Of a stretch of DNA of 31,868 nucleotides, positions 1 to 7,608 are shown in pieces; position 1 is the stretch's first letter, and every line of letters starts with the position of its first letter. Under the pieces are notes generated by a model. That model had not been told where the DNA came from and ran no database searches. It saw only the letters and a program-made list of their open reading frames with translations. Origin of the DNA: JBFHER01 sp041584055 (GTDB lineage: Bacteria > Bacteroidota > Bacteroidia > Bacteroidales > UBA5342). Where the stretch lies: positions 1-31,868 of the forward strand of contig JBFHER010000010.1 of assembly GCA_041584055.1 (NCBI GenBank), given 5' to 3'. The position numbers and the translations under genes were made by a program.

Positions 1-38
1 ATTATTCAAGTATAATCTGCCTCTTTTTTTAGGCGCCT

Positions 39-70
39 CAAAGGTACTTAATTCAGGGTTATATCTCAAA
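39..70 (-). promoter_or_regulatory. Bacteroidota-type promoter for a gene left of the window
   Basis: Read on the minus strand, TTTG (67-70) is followed after 20 bases by TACCTTTG (39-46). This matches the phylum's -33 TTTG / -7 TAnnTTTG promoter. The -7 octamer is identical to the one in front of rpsL. It points out of the window, so an unseen minus-strand gene should begin just left of position 1. That gene would be separate from the ribosomal operon, which has its own terminator at 395-432. Confidence 0.6.
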
Positions 71-169
71 TAAACGACCGCTAAAATGAAGGCATTTAAT
101 GATCATTTAGACAGTTCTAAAATAACCTTAAAATGACTGGCATAACAATCGTGACGAGGTACAGGTTGG
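71..169. other. AT-rich intergenic stretch, nothing recognised
   Basis: Between the left-facing promoter and the heptamer tract there is plain AT-rich sequence. I see no open frame with family resemblance, no hairpin with a T run and no RNA gene in it. Confidence 0.5.
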
Positions 170-368
170 ACGGGGATTCGGGACGGGGGACGAACGGGAC
201 AATCGGGACGAGCGGGACACGGGACACGGGACACGGGACGAGCGGGACACGGAACACGGGACGAGCGGGACGGGGGACACGGGACGAACGGGACACGGGA
301 CGGGGGACACGGGACACGGGACACGGGACACGGGACACGGGACGGGGGACGAACAGTACGGGGGACTA
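170..368. repeat. GGGACAC heptamer tract with 8-9 base variants
   Basis: About 200 bases of imperfect direct repeats built on GGGACAC, interrupted by variants such as GGGACGAGC, GGGACGAAC and GGGACGGG. The longest regular runs are near 213-238 and 304-345. Runs of GGG with 4-base loops meet the G3N1-7 pattern for G-quadruplex DNA on the plus strand. The tract is far more GC-rich than its surroundings. It lies downstream of the rplQ terminator, so it is intergenic. Since the unit is 7 bases, every frame gives the same cyclic Pro/Arg/Val-rich peptide, so reading frames across it are not genes. A related tract lies at 31657-31746. Confidence 0.85.
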
Positions 369-394
369 AGGAAAGGTGTGAGTTTGAGAGATCA

Positions 395-432
395 CAAAAA
401 AAAGAGGGTAACGCATCAACATTACCCTCTTT
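395..432 (-). terminator. Intrinsic terminator of the ribosomal operon
   Basis: On the minus strand the stem AAAGAGGGTAA / TTACCCTCTTT (422-432 with 401-411) encloses a 10-base loop and runs directly into eight T residues. It sits about 20 bases past the rplQ stop codon, where the long minus-strand operon should end. Confidence 0.9.
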
Positions 433-451
433 CTGTATTCTCAAGAAAAGT

Positions 452-1042
452 TTATTTTTCTTCTTTCTTCTCTTCTGTTGTTTCTTCGGAAGCAGTTGCT
501 TCTGTCACAGGCGCTTCAGCTACAGTGTCTTCAACAACGGGTGCTTCTTCAACGGCAACATCGGCAACAGGTTTGGCAGCTGAAGCTTCAACGGGAGCTT
601 TAGCAGCCGTTTCAGTTTTCTTAGCACCACCTCTTCTTCTGCGTGTCGATTTTTTAGCAGCTTTAGAATCAGTCAACATGTTTTCATTGTAGTCTACCAA
701 CTCAATAAAACACATTTCTGCATCATCACCCAAACGGTTACCGGTTTTTAAAATTCTGGTATATCCTCCTGGTCTGTTGGCTACTTTCACAGATATTTCT
801 CTGAATAATTCAGTTACAGCCTCTTTGTCTTTCAGGTAACTAAATACAACACGCCTTGAGTGCGTTGTATCGTCCTTTGATTTTGTAATAAGGGGCTCAA
901 CGTACACCTTTAAAGCTTTCGCCTTCGCCACAGTTGTGTGTATTCTTTTATGCATGATCAAAGAACACGCCATGTTAGCCAACATGGCTTTTCTGTGAGA
1001 GGCAGTTCTGCTAAGATGATTTATCTTTTTCCTATGTCTCAT
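452..1042 (-). CDS. rplQ: 50S ribosomal protein L17 with long C-terminal tail
   Basis: L17 of the large ribosomal subunit, placed near the exit tunnel. The first 120 or so residues are the conserved L17 domain, starting MRHRKKINHLSRT and including the NRPGGYTRILKTGNRLGD segment (89-106). The protein is 196 residues, against about 127 in E. coli. The extra part begins with a basic patch, RRRRGG (134-139), and continues as an Ala/Val/Glu/Thr-rich acidic tail ending EEKKEEK. Such tails are known on Bacteroidota L17. It is the last gene of the cluster, 4 bases after rpoA, and a terminator follows. No Shine-Dalgarno is visible. Confidence 0.97.
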   Translation of the reverse strand: MRHRKKINHLSRTASHRKAMLANMACSLIMHKRIHTTVAKAKALKVYVEPLITKSKDDTTHSRRVVFSYLKDKEAVTELFREISVKVANRPGGYTRILKTGNRLGDDAEMCFIELVDYNENMLTDSKAAKKSTRRRRGGAKKTETAAKAPVEASAAKPVADVAVEEAPVVEDTVAEAPVTEATASEETTEEKKEEK

Positions 1043-1046
1043 TTCT

Positions 1047-2039
1047 TTACTCTTTGTCTAATTTATATTTCTCGATATCCATACCGAAACTTAAATTTAA
1101 CCCTGCAAGTAATTCATCTAACTCAGTTAGTGATTTCTTACCAAAGTTTCTAAATTTCAATAAATCGTTTTTATTGAAGACAACCAATTCACCCAGTGTT
1201 TCAACATCAGCTGCTTTTAAGCAGTTTAATGCGCGAACAGAAAGGTCCATATCGGTTAATTTAGTCTTCAACAATTGACGCATATGAAGTACTTCTTCGT
1301 CAAACTCTTCAGCACCATTTTTATCATCACTGTCTAAAGTAATGCGCTCGTCAGAGAAGAGCATAAAGTGGTAAATCAAAATTTTAGAAGCTTCCTTCAA
1401 TGCTTCTTTAGGATGAATTGATCCATCAGTGGTGATTTCAAAAACCAACTTTTCGTAGTCAGTCTTTTGTTCAACCCTGTAGTTCTCGATGAAATATTTT
1501 ACGTTTTTAATCGGTGTAAAGATTGAATCAATTGGAATCAATCCAAACTCTTCCGTTACAGGTGTATTTTCCAGTGCAGGAACATATCCTCTCCCTTTAT
1601 TGATTGTGATATCAATTGAAAGGTTAACGCCTTCATCCATTCTACAGATAACATGGTCTGGATTTAACACCTCAAACCCTGTGAGGAATTTTCCAATATC
1701 GCCTGCTTTAAATTCTGTAGCATCTGAAATGTTAACGGTCACCTTTTCGCTGTCAACCTCTTCTACAAGACGCTTAAAACGAACTTGTTTTAAACTTAAA
1801 ATCATTTCCACCACATCTTCCATAACGCCTGGAATAGTAGAGAATTCATGATCAACGCCATCAATCTTAATGGTAGTTATGGCATATCCTTCTAAAGAAG
1901 ATAACAGGATACGGCGTAAAGCATTACCTATTGTAATTCCATAACCAGGTTCTAACGGACGAAATTCGAATTTTCCAAAATGGTCATCCGCTTCTAACAT
2001 TATTACCTTATCGGGTTTTTGAAATGCTAATATTGCCAT
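1047..2039 (-). CDS. rpoA: DNA-directed RNA polymerase subunit alpha
   Basis: Alpha subunit of RNA polymerase, 330 residues, the usual length. The N-terminal domain (about 1-230) dimerises and nucleates core assembly; it carries the conserved LEPGYGITIGNALRRILLSS segment (28-47). After an acidic linker (DDKNGAEEFDEE), the C-terminal domain has VRALNCLKAA and GKKSLTEL. These keep the Arg, Asn, Lys and Gly-Lys-Ser positions used by E. coli alpha to bind UP-element DNA. It lies between rpsD (6 bases) and rplQ (4 bases), the usual alpha-operon position, so polymerase is made with ribosomal proteins. Confidence 0.99.
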   Translation of the reverse strand: MAILAFQKPDKVIMLEADDHFGKFEFRPLEPGYGITIGNALRRILLSSLEGYAITTIKIDGVDHEFSTIPGVMEDVVEMILSLKQVRFKRLVEEVDSEKVTVNISDATEFKAGDIGKFLTGFEVLNPDHVICRMDEGVNLSIDITINKGRGYVPALENTPVTEEFGLIPIDSIFTPIKNVKYFIENYRVEQKTDYEKLVFEITTDGSIHPKEALKEASKILIYHFMLFSDERITLDSDDKNGAEEFDEEVLHMRQLLKTKLTDMDLSVRALNCLKAADVETLGELVVFNKNDLLKFRNFGKKSLTELDELLAGLNLSFGMDIEKYKLDKE

Positions 2040-2045
2040 AGTCTA

Positions 2046-2651
2046 TTATTTAGAGTACAATTCAACGATTAATTGTTCTTTGATATTCTCAGGAATCTCT
2101 TCTCTTGTAGGAACGTTCAGGAATTTACCAGACATTGAAGCCTTATCCCATTCAATCCATGCATACTTGGAAGCATTTGCGGTTTCCAAAGAATCATTGA
2201 TAGACACAAGAGATTTTGATTTTTCACGTACCGCAACAATTTGCCCCGGTTTAACCGTGTAAGATGGAATATTCACCACCTGACCGTCAACAGTAATGTG
2301 ACGGTGACCAACTAACTGGCGAGCGCCAGCTCTGGTTGATGATAAACCAAGACGATAAACAACGTTATCAAGTCTTCTTTCCAATAATTGCAGTAATACC
2401 TCACCGGTAATACCTTTTGTTCTGGAAGCTTTTTCAAATAAGTTACGGAACTGTTTTTCAAGTACGCCGTACGTGTATTTGGCTTTTTGCTTCTCTTTTA
2501 ACTGAACACCATATTCAGTTGTTTTCCTTCTTCGGTTATTTCCATGTTGTCCGGGAGGAAAATTCCTTTTAGCCAACACCTTGTCTTCACCGAAAATAGG
2601 CTCACCGAATTTCCTTGCGATCTTCGATTTTGGTCCTATGTACTTAGCCAT
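2046..2651 (-). CDS. rpsD: 30S ribosomal protein S4
   Basis: S4 binds 16S rRNA early in small-subunit assembly and helps set decoding fidelity at the mRNA entry site. It is 201 residues. The N-terminal region MAKYIGPKSKIARKFGEPIFG lacks the zinc-binding cysteines found in some S4 proteins. The S4 RNA-binding domain follows (about 90-155), with RRLDNVVYRLGLSSTRAGAR and the GHRHITVDG turn. It is separated from rpsK by 85 bases, one of the longer gaps in the cluster. In E. coli S4 represses the alpha operon through its mRNA, so that gap is where a control site might lie; this is inference. Confidence 0.98.
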   Translation of the reverse strand: MAKYIGPKSKIARKFGEPIFGEDKVLAKRNFPPGQHGNNRRRKTTEYGVQLKEKQKAKYTYGVLEKQFRNLFEKASRTKGITGEVLLQLLERRLDNVVYRLGLSSTRAGARQLVGHRHITVDGQVVNIPSYTVKPGQIVAVREKSKSLVSINDSLETANASKYAWIEWDKASMSGKFLNVPTREEIPENIKEQLIVELYSK

Positions 2652-2736
2652 TATTTAAAAAATTTAATCATTTACAAATTAACAATGCCTGCCATTTACC
2701 CTTGAATTAACAACAGTAAACATGCAAAGGGCATAA

Positions 2737-3126
2737 TTATACGCGACGTCTTTTTGGTGGACGACAACCATTGTGTGGCAATGGTGTAACATCAACAATC
2801 TCAGTAACTTCAATACCACTACCGTGGATTGTACGAATTGCTGATTCACGACCGTTACCTGGTCCTTTTACATACACTTTTACTTTTCTCAACCCGAGGT
2901 CGTACGCTACTTTTGAACAATCTGTAGCTGCCATCTGAGCTGCATAAGGTGTGTTCTTTTTAGAACCCCGGAAACCCATTTTTCCTGCAGAAGACCATGA
3001 GATCACCTGTCCGTCGTTATTACACAATGAGATAATGATATTGTTGAACGAAGAATGGATATGAGCTTGTCCTGTAGGTTCAATTCTAACCTTTCTCTTC
3101 TTACTGGTTCCTGACTTTCTAGCCAT
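2737..3126 (-). CDS. rpsK: 30S ribosomal protein S11
   Basis: S11 lies on the platform of the small subunit near the mRNA exit site. The 129 residues match the family length. Recognisable parts are the HIHSSFNNIIISLC segment (22-35), the SSAGKMGFRGSKKNTPYAAQ block (45-64) and the C-terminal HNGCRPPKRRRV end that is nearly invariant in bacteria. It follows rpsM by 16 bases. Confidence 0.98.
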   Translation of the reverse strand: MARKSGTSKKRKVRIEPTGQAHIHSSFNNIIISLCNNDGQVISWSSAGKMGFRGSKKNTPYAAQMAATDCSKVAYDLGLRKVKVYVKGPGNGRESAIRTIHGSGIEVTEIVDVTPLPHNGCRPPKRRRV

Positions 3127-3142
3127 CTTAATCTAATCTTTA

Positions 3143-3514
3143 TTATTTTTTCTTGTTTGCTACAGTCTTACGCTTACCTTTTCTGGTACGTGCATTGTTT
3201 TTGGTCTTTTGACCGCGAACAGGTAAACCTACACGATGACGGATTCCTCTGTAACATCCGATATCCATAAGGCGTTTAATGTTTAACTGCACTTCTGAAC
3301 GAAGTTCACCTTCAACCTTTGCCTGCTCACCAATTGCAGTTCTGACCTTAGATGCCATTTCGTCTGTCCAATCCTTAACCTTGGTATTTCTGTCAACGCC
3401 AGCCTGATCTAGAATCTTCTTTGCACTGCTACGACCGATACCGTAGATATATGTCAATGCAATTTCTCCTCTTTTGTCTTGTGGAATATCAACTCCAACT
3501 ATACGAATAGCCAT
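3143..3514 (-). CDS. rpsM: 30S ribosomal protein S13
   Basis: S13 sits in the head of the small subunit, contacts P-site tRNA and bridges to the large subunit. It has 123 residues. It begins MAIRIVGVDIPQDKRGEIAL, has the helix-turn region YIYGIGRSSAKKIL and the RGIRHRVGLPVRGQKTKNNA block, and ends in the basic tail that reaches the P site. It is 29 bases after rpmJ. Confidence 0.98.
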   Translation of the reverse strand: MAIRIVGVDIPQDKRGEIALTYIYGIGRSSAKKILDQAGVDRNTKVKDWTDEMASKVRTAIGEQAKVEGELRSEVQLNIKRLMDIGCYRGIRHRVGLPVRGQKTKNNARTRKGKRKTVANKKK

Positions 3515-3543
3515 ATTCTAAATAATTTTTCTAAATTAATTAT

Positions 3544-3660
3544 TTATCCCTGACGTTGCTTAAAACGGGGATTCTTTTTATTGATTACATATAAGCGTCC
3601 TTTTCTTCTCACGATTTTACAATCGGCAGTACGCTTTTTCAATGATGTTCTAACTTTCAT
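3544..3660 (-). CDS. rpmJ: 50S ribosomal protein L36, zinc-free type
   Basis: This 38-residue gene starts MKVRTSLKKRTADCKIVRRK and ends FKQRQG, which identifies L36 despite its small size. L36 binds 23S rRNA in the large subunit. The usual zinc ribbon needs three Cys and one His; here only Cys14 remains, while the other positions are Thr11, Asn27 and Phe33, so it should not bind zinc in the normal way. This C-minus form is common in Bacteroidota. It lies between infA (14 bases) and rpsM (29 bases), its usual place in this phylum. Confidence 0.95.
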   Translation of the reverse strand: MKVRTSLKKRTADCKIVRRKGRLYVINKKNPRFKQRQG

Positions 3661-3674
3661 CTCTATCTTGTTAT

Positions 3675-3893
3675 TTATTTATACCTAAAAGTTATCCGTC
3701 CTTTTGTTAAGTCATATGGAGACATTTCCACCTTCACTTTATCACCGGGGAGAATACGAATGTAATGCATTCTCATTTTACCGGAGATATGTGCAGTTAT
3801 CACGTGTCCGTTTTCCAATTCAACACGAAACATTGCATTTGACAATGCTTCGATAATTGTTCCATCTTGTTCTATAGATGCCTGCTTGGCCAT
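3675..3893 (-). CDS. infA: Translation initiation factor IF-1
   Basis: IF-1 occupies the A site of the small subunit during initiation and works with IF-2 and IF-3. The 72-residue protein is one OB-fold domain with the family pattern GTIIEALSNAMFRVELENGH, ISGKMRMHYIRILPGDKV and the end YDLTKGRITFRYK. It lies 16 bases after map. The map-infA-rpmJ order is the normal spc-to-alpha junction in Bacteroidota. Confidence 0.98.
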   Translation of the reverse strand: MAKQASIEQDGTIIEALSNAMFRVELENGHVITAHISGKMRMHYIRILPGDKVKVEMSPYDLTKGRITFRYK

Positions 3894-3909
3894 AATCTTT
3901 ATTAATTTA

Positions 3910-4692
3910 TTAAATTGCTTTATCTCCTAAAACTTCTTCCACAAACTTGAAACTGGATAAAATATCCGCTTCTCCTTTCCGAATTGCAACTGTGTGTTCA
4001 AAGTGGGCGGAAGCCAAACCATCAGTGGTTCGTATTGTCCAGCCATCTTTTTCCATAAAAATCTCTTTATGTCCCATGTTTATCATGGGTTCAATGGCAA
4101 TGACCATACCCTCTTTCAACTTTGTTCCCCGACCACGTCTACCGTAGTTTGGAACTTCCGGTGCTTCATGCAAACTCCTGCCGATTCCGTGTCCAACCAT
4201 CTCCCGAACCACAGAGTAACTCCGTTTTTCGCAATAATCCTGTATGGCAAAACCCACATCGCCGAGTCGCATTCCGGCAACTGCATGTTTTATTCCCTCA
4301 TAGAGTGATTCTTTTGTAGTTTTCAAAAGTTCCATTACCTCACTGTTAACATTGCCAACAGCGAAGGTGTAAGCGGAATCTCCATAAAAACCGTTTTTTA
4401 AGGTTCCACAGTCAACTGATACAACGTCTCCGTCTTTCAGTACATATCCTGATGGAATCCCGTGAACCACCATATCATTAACGGAAACACACAAGGTGTT
4501 TGGAAATCCGCTGTATCCGAGAAATGCAGGTTCTGCACCATGGTCTCTGATAAAGGCTTCTGCAATCTGATCCAGTTTTAAAGTGGTGATACCAGGTTTA
4601 ATCCACTTTGCCAGTTCTCCCTGTGTTTTTCCCACAAGCAGATTGCTTTCACGCATCAACTCAATTTCCTCTTCCGTCTTGAGATAAATCAT
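3910..4692 (-). CDS. map: Type I methionine aminopeptidase
   Basis: Removes the initiator methionine from new proteins as they leave the ribosome. The 260 residues form a single pita-bread catalytic domain without an N-terminal extension. Metal ligands are visible at Asp94 (VSVDCG), Asp105 (FYGDSAY), His168 (MVGHGIG), Glu201 (AIEPMI) and Glu232 (FEHTVAI); His77 in MVVHGIP is the substrate-side histidine. It follows secY by 15 bases. In many bacteria adk lies between secY and map; it is absent here. Confidence 0.97.
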   Translation of the reverse strand: MIYLKTEEEIELMRESNLLVGKTQGELAKWIKPGITTLKLDQIAEAFIRDHGAEPAFLGYSGFPNTLCVSVNDMVVHGIPSGYVLKDGDVVSVDCGTLKNGFYGDSAYTFAVGNVNSEVMELLKTTKESLYEGIKHAVAGMRLGDVGFAIQDYCEKRSYSVVREMVGHGIGRSLHEAPEVPNYGRRGRGTKLKEGMVIAIEPMINMGHKEIFMEKDGWTIRTTDGLASAHFEHTVAIRKGEADILSSFKFVEEVLGDKAI

Positions 4693-4707
4693 TCAAAGAA
4701 CGTTTTC

Positions 4708-6051
4708 TTAATAAGCAGCAATACTTCCCGATCTTCCTTTAATACGTCCGGATTTCATCAATCCATCATAATGACGCATCAAAAGATGACTTTCAATTTG
4801 CTGTAAAGTATCGATGATCACACCCACCAAAATAAGAAGGGATGTCCCACCAAAAAACTGTGCAAAACCGCTGGTTACACCTGCCATCATTGCAAATGCA
4901 GGCATGATCGCCACTGCTGCAAGGAAGAATGATCCCGGCAATGTTATGCGCGACATCACTGCATCCAGAAATTCAGCTGTTTTCTTCCCAGGCTTCACCC
5001 CAGGGATAAATCCACCATTACGTTTCATGTCTTCAGCCATCTGATTAGGATTAATGGTGATCGCTGTATAAAAATACGTAAAGGCTATGATCATAACTGC
5101 AAAAATGAAGTTATACCAGAAACCGGTAAAATTAGACAATGCTGCAGCAACTCCGGTTAAGCTTTCAGATTCAGCAAAGCCAACCAACATAACGGGCAGG
5201 AACATGATTGCCTGCGCAAAGATGATTGGCATAACACCTGCCGCATTCACTTTTAAAGGAATGTACTGTCGCACGCCGCCATATTGCTTGTTACCTACGA
5301 TTCGTTTTGCATATTGCACAGGAACCTTTCTTGTTCCCTGCACCAGTAAAATAGAACCGCCGATTACAATTAATAAAACGAGTAATTCAATCAGCAACAA
5401 TACAAGGCCGCCTGAACCAGCATCATTCATTCTGGAACCAAATTCCTGAATCATTGATTCTGGCAATCGGGCAATGATACCAATCATAATGATCAATGAA
5501 ATACCATTACCAATTCCTTTATCGGTAATTCTTTCACCTAACCACATGGTAAACATTGTACCTGCAGTAAGCAGGATGGTTGAAGAAATTTTAAACCACA
5601 TTCCTGTTAAAGCGAACCCTTCCGGAGGAATTGTTCTGTAGAGGTTCACCAAATAAGATGGTGCCTGAAAAACAAGAATAAGTACAGTTAAATACCGTGT
5701 AATCTGATTAATTTTTCTTCTTCCGCTTTCTCCCTCACGTTGCAATCTCTGGAAGTAAGGAACAGCAATTCCCATCAACTGAACAACAATAGATGCAGAG
5801 ATGTAAGGCATAATACCCAATGCAAATACTGATGCGTTTGAGAACGCTCCTCCTGAAAACATATCAAGTAAACCCAACACCCCATCTGCCGTTTGGTTTT
5901 TCAATCCGCTGATAAAAGCCGGGTCAACCCCAGGCAACACAACGAATGATCCCAAACGATAAATCAGTATAAAACCCAGGGTAGCAAGGATTCTGCTTCT
6001 CAGCTCCTCGATATGCCAAATGTTCTTTATTGTCTGAATAAAACTCTTCAT
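4708..6051 (-). CDS. secY: Protein translocase channel subunit SecY
   Basis: Main channel of the Sec translocon in the inner membrane, through which most secreted and membrane proteins in this window would pass. The 447 residues contain about ten hydrophobic segments. Family landmarks are FILIYRLGSFVVLPGVDP near the N-terminus, the plug region GLLDMFSGGAFSNASVFALG, QREGESGRRKINQITRY, and the cytosolic loop RKVPVQYAKR that binds SecA or the ribosome. It starts 5 bases after rplO. Confidence 0.98.
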   Translation of the reverse strand: MKSFIQTIKNIWHIEELRSRILATLGFILIYRLGSFVVLPGVDPAFISGLKNQTADGVLGLLDMFSGGAFSNASVFALGIMPYISASIVVQLMGIAVPYFQRLQREGESGRRKINQITRYLTVLILVFQAPSYLVNLYRTIPPEGFALTGMWFKISSTILLTAGTMFTMWLGERITDKGIGNGISLIIMIGIIARLPESMIQEFGSRMNDAGSGGLVLLLIELLVLLIVIGGSILLVQGTRKVPVQYAKRIVGNKQYGGVRQYIPLKVNAAGVMPIIFAQAIMFLPVMLVGFAESESLTGVAAALSNFTGFWYNFIFAVMIIAFTYFYTAITINPNQMAEDMKRNGGFIPGVKPGKKTAEFLDAVMSRITLPGSFFLAAVAIMPAFAMMAGVTSGFAQFFGGTSLLILVGVIIDTLQQIESHLLMRHYDGLMKSGRIKGRSGSIAAY

Positions 6052-6056
6052 GAGTA

Positions 6057-6503
6057 TTAAAGTTTTTCAATAGTTCCGCCAGCAGCTTCAATGGCAGCCT
6101 CAGCTGACTTTGAAAACGCATGCGCTTTTACTTCTACTTTCGCAGTTAACGAACCCATGCCAAGAATCTTATAAAGATCCTTTGCGGCAACCAACCCGGC
6201 GTTCACTAGAACTTCCTGATCAATTACTTCGAGTTTTTTCGCGTCTACCAAAGCCTGAAGCGTACTAATGTTAATACCTTTGTACTCTTTTCTGTTGATA
6301 TTTTTAAATCCGAATTTCGGAACCCGACGTTGTAAAGGCATTTGACCACCTTCAAATCCAAATGTTTTTGAATATCCGGAACGCGACTTAGCTCCTTTGT
6401 GGCCACGGGTAGAGGTTCCACCTCTTCCTGATCCCTGACCACGGCCAATTCGCTTATCTGAATGTGTCGAACCTTGTGCCGGTGTTATACTACTTAAATC
6501 CAT
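6057..6503 (-). CDS. rplO: 50S ribosomal protein L15
   Basis: L15 binds 23S rRNA late in large-subunit assembly. It has 148 residues. The glycine- and basic-rich N-terminal extension is clear (RIGRGQGSGRGGTSTRGHKG, 19-38, then KSRSGYS), followed by FEGGQMPLQRRVPKFGF (50-66) and a small globular C-terminal domain. It lies between rpmD and secY. Confidence 0.98.
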   Translation of the reverse strand: MDLSSITPAQGSTHSDKRIGRGQGSGRGGTSTRGHKGAKSRSGYSKTFGFEGGQMPLQRRVPKFGFKNINRKEYKGINISTLQALVDAKKLEVIDQEVLVNAGLVAAKDLYKILGMGSLTAKVEVKAHAFSKSAEAAIEAAGGTIEKL

Positions 6504-6530
6504 TTTTATTTATTCTTAAAGGATTATAAC

Positions 6531-6707
6531 TTACTTGACGATTGTCACGAGGTGATTAATTTTCTCCACCATTCCAAGAATAACCGGAGAATCCTCATGT
6601 TCTTTCACTTGATTGAGTTTTGTCAATCCTAAAGATGCCAACACTCTTTTTTGACGGTGTGTGCTGCCAATTGCACTTTTAGTATACTTTACTTTTATCT
6701 TAGCCAT
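6531..6707 (-). CDS. rpmD: 50S ribosomal protein L30
   Basis: A 58-residue protein in the 205-base gap between rpsE and rplO. It starts MAKIKVKYTKSAIGSTHRQK and ends INHLVTIVK. The IG-x3-HRQKR-x3-LGL-x-KL pattern (residues 13-31) identifies L30, a small protein of the 23S rRNA domain II region. The order rpsE-rpmD-rplO supports the call. ATG start and TAA stop are both in place. No Shine-Dalgarno is seen. Confidence 0.95.
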   Translation of the reverse strand: MAKIKVKYTKSAIGSTHRQKRVLASLGLTKLNQVKEHEDSPVILGMVEKINHLVTIVK

Positions 6708-6719
6708 GATACTTTTTTT

Positions 6720-7238
6720 CTAACCGTTAAAAACTTTGTCGAGTGATACCCCGCGTGTTTCGGCGATTGTTCTGGCATCTCTCAACTCTGTTAAAGCAGC
6801 AATGGTTGCTTTTACGAGGTTATGAGGGTTTGAAGAACCTTTTGATTTTGCCAACACGTCGGTTACACCAACACTTTCTAATACTGCACGCATCGCACCA
6901 CCAGCTTTTACTCCGGTACCATGAGATGCAGGTTTCATAAATACGAATGCACCACCATATTTACCATATTGCTCGTGCGGAATCGTACCTTTATAAACGG
7001 GCACTTTCACCAGGTTTTTCTTTGCAGCCTCAACACCTTTTGCAATAGCAGTGGTTACTTCGTTTGCTTTACCTAAACCCCATCCAATAATGCCATTCTC
7101 ATTTCCTACAACCACCATGGCAGAGAAACTGAAGGTACGTCCACCTTTTGTTACTTTAGTTACCCTGTTTATGGCAACTAATTTGTCTTTTAACTCCAGA
7201 TCACTGGTTGTTTTTACTTTTTGAACCAATCCTGCCAT
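6720..7238 (-). CDS. rpsE: 30S ribosomal protein S5
   Basis: S5 lies at the mRNA entry side of the small subunit and takes part in decoding accuracy and helicase activity. The 172 residues hold an N-terminal double-stranded-RNA-binding fold (LKDKLVAINRVTKVTKGGRT, then FSFSAMVVVGNENGIIGWGLGKA) and the C-terminal domain with GTGVKAGGAMRAVLESVGV and GSSNPHNLVKATIAAL. The gap to rplR is 4 bases. Confidence 0.98.
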   Translation of the reverse strand: MAGLVQKVKTTSDLELKDKLVAINRVTKVTKGGRTFSFSAMVVVGNENGIIGWGLGKANEVTTAIAKGVEAAKKNLVKVPVYKGTIPHEQYGKYGGAFVFMKPASHGTGVKAGGAMRAVLESVGVTDVLAKSKGSSNPHNLVKATIAALTELRDARTIAETRGVSLDKVFNG

Positions 7239-7242
7239 AATT

Positions 7243-7590
7243 TTAGAATTTTAATCCTCCATTACGCGCTGCATCTCCGAGAGACTTCACACGTCCGTGG
7301 TATAAATAACCGCCTCTATCGAAAACACAAGTGGTAATTCCTGCTTCAACAGCCTTCTTCGCAATCAATTCGCCAACTTTGGCTGCCTGATCTACTTTTG
7401 TGGTAGCGTCAGTAATTTCTTTTGAAGTAGCGTGAACCAGGGTTTTACCCTCCGAATCGTCAACGATTTGAGCGTAGATCTGTTTGTTGCTACGATAAAC
7501 GCACAATCTTGGTCTTTCGCTTGTACCCGAAACACGCTTACGAATGCGTCGTTTAATTCTATTTTTTCTTTCTATTTTACTCAAAGCCAT
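7243..7590 (-). CDS. rplR: 50S ribosomal protein L18
   Basis: L18 binds 5S rRNA with L5 and helps dock it on the large subunit. The 115 residues have the basic start RIKRRIRKRVSGTSERPRLC (12-31), the RSNKQIYAQIVDD strand and the C-terminal FDRGGYLYHGRVKSLGDAAR signature. It lies between rplF (18 bases) and rpsE (4 bases). Confidence 0.98.
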   Translation of the reverse strand: MALSKIERKNRIKRRIRKRVSGTSERPRLCVYRSNKQIYAQIVDDSEGKTLVHATSKEITDATTKVDQAAKVGELIAKKAVEAGITTCVFDRGGYLYHGRVKSLGDAARNGGLKF

Positions 7591-7608
7591 AATTTCGTGA
7601 TTTACGCG

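Noticed and set aside
170..368. CRISPR array
   Set aside because: The period is 7-9 bases with no unique spacers and no cas genes nearby.
103..444. Several overlapping open frames on both strands giving Pro/Arg/Val/Cys-rich peptides
   Set aside because: They are translations of the 7-base repeat, which reads as the same cyclic peptide in every frame; there is no start context or family resemblance.
378..692. Plus-strand Ser/Ala/Thr-rich open frame
   Set aside because: It is the antisense of the low-complexity tail of L17 and crosses the terminator.
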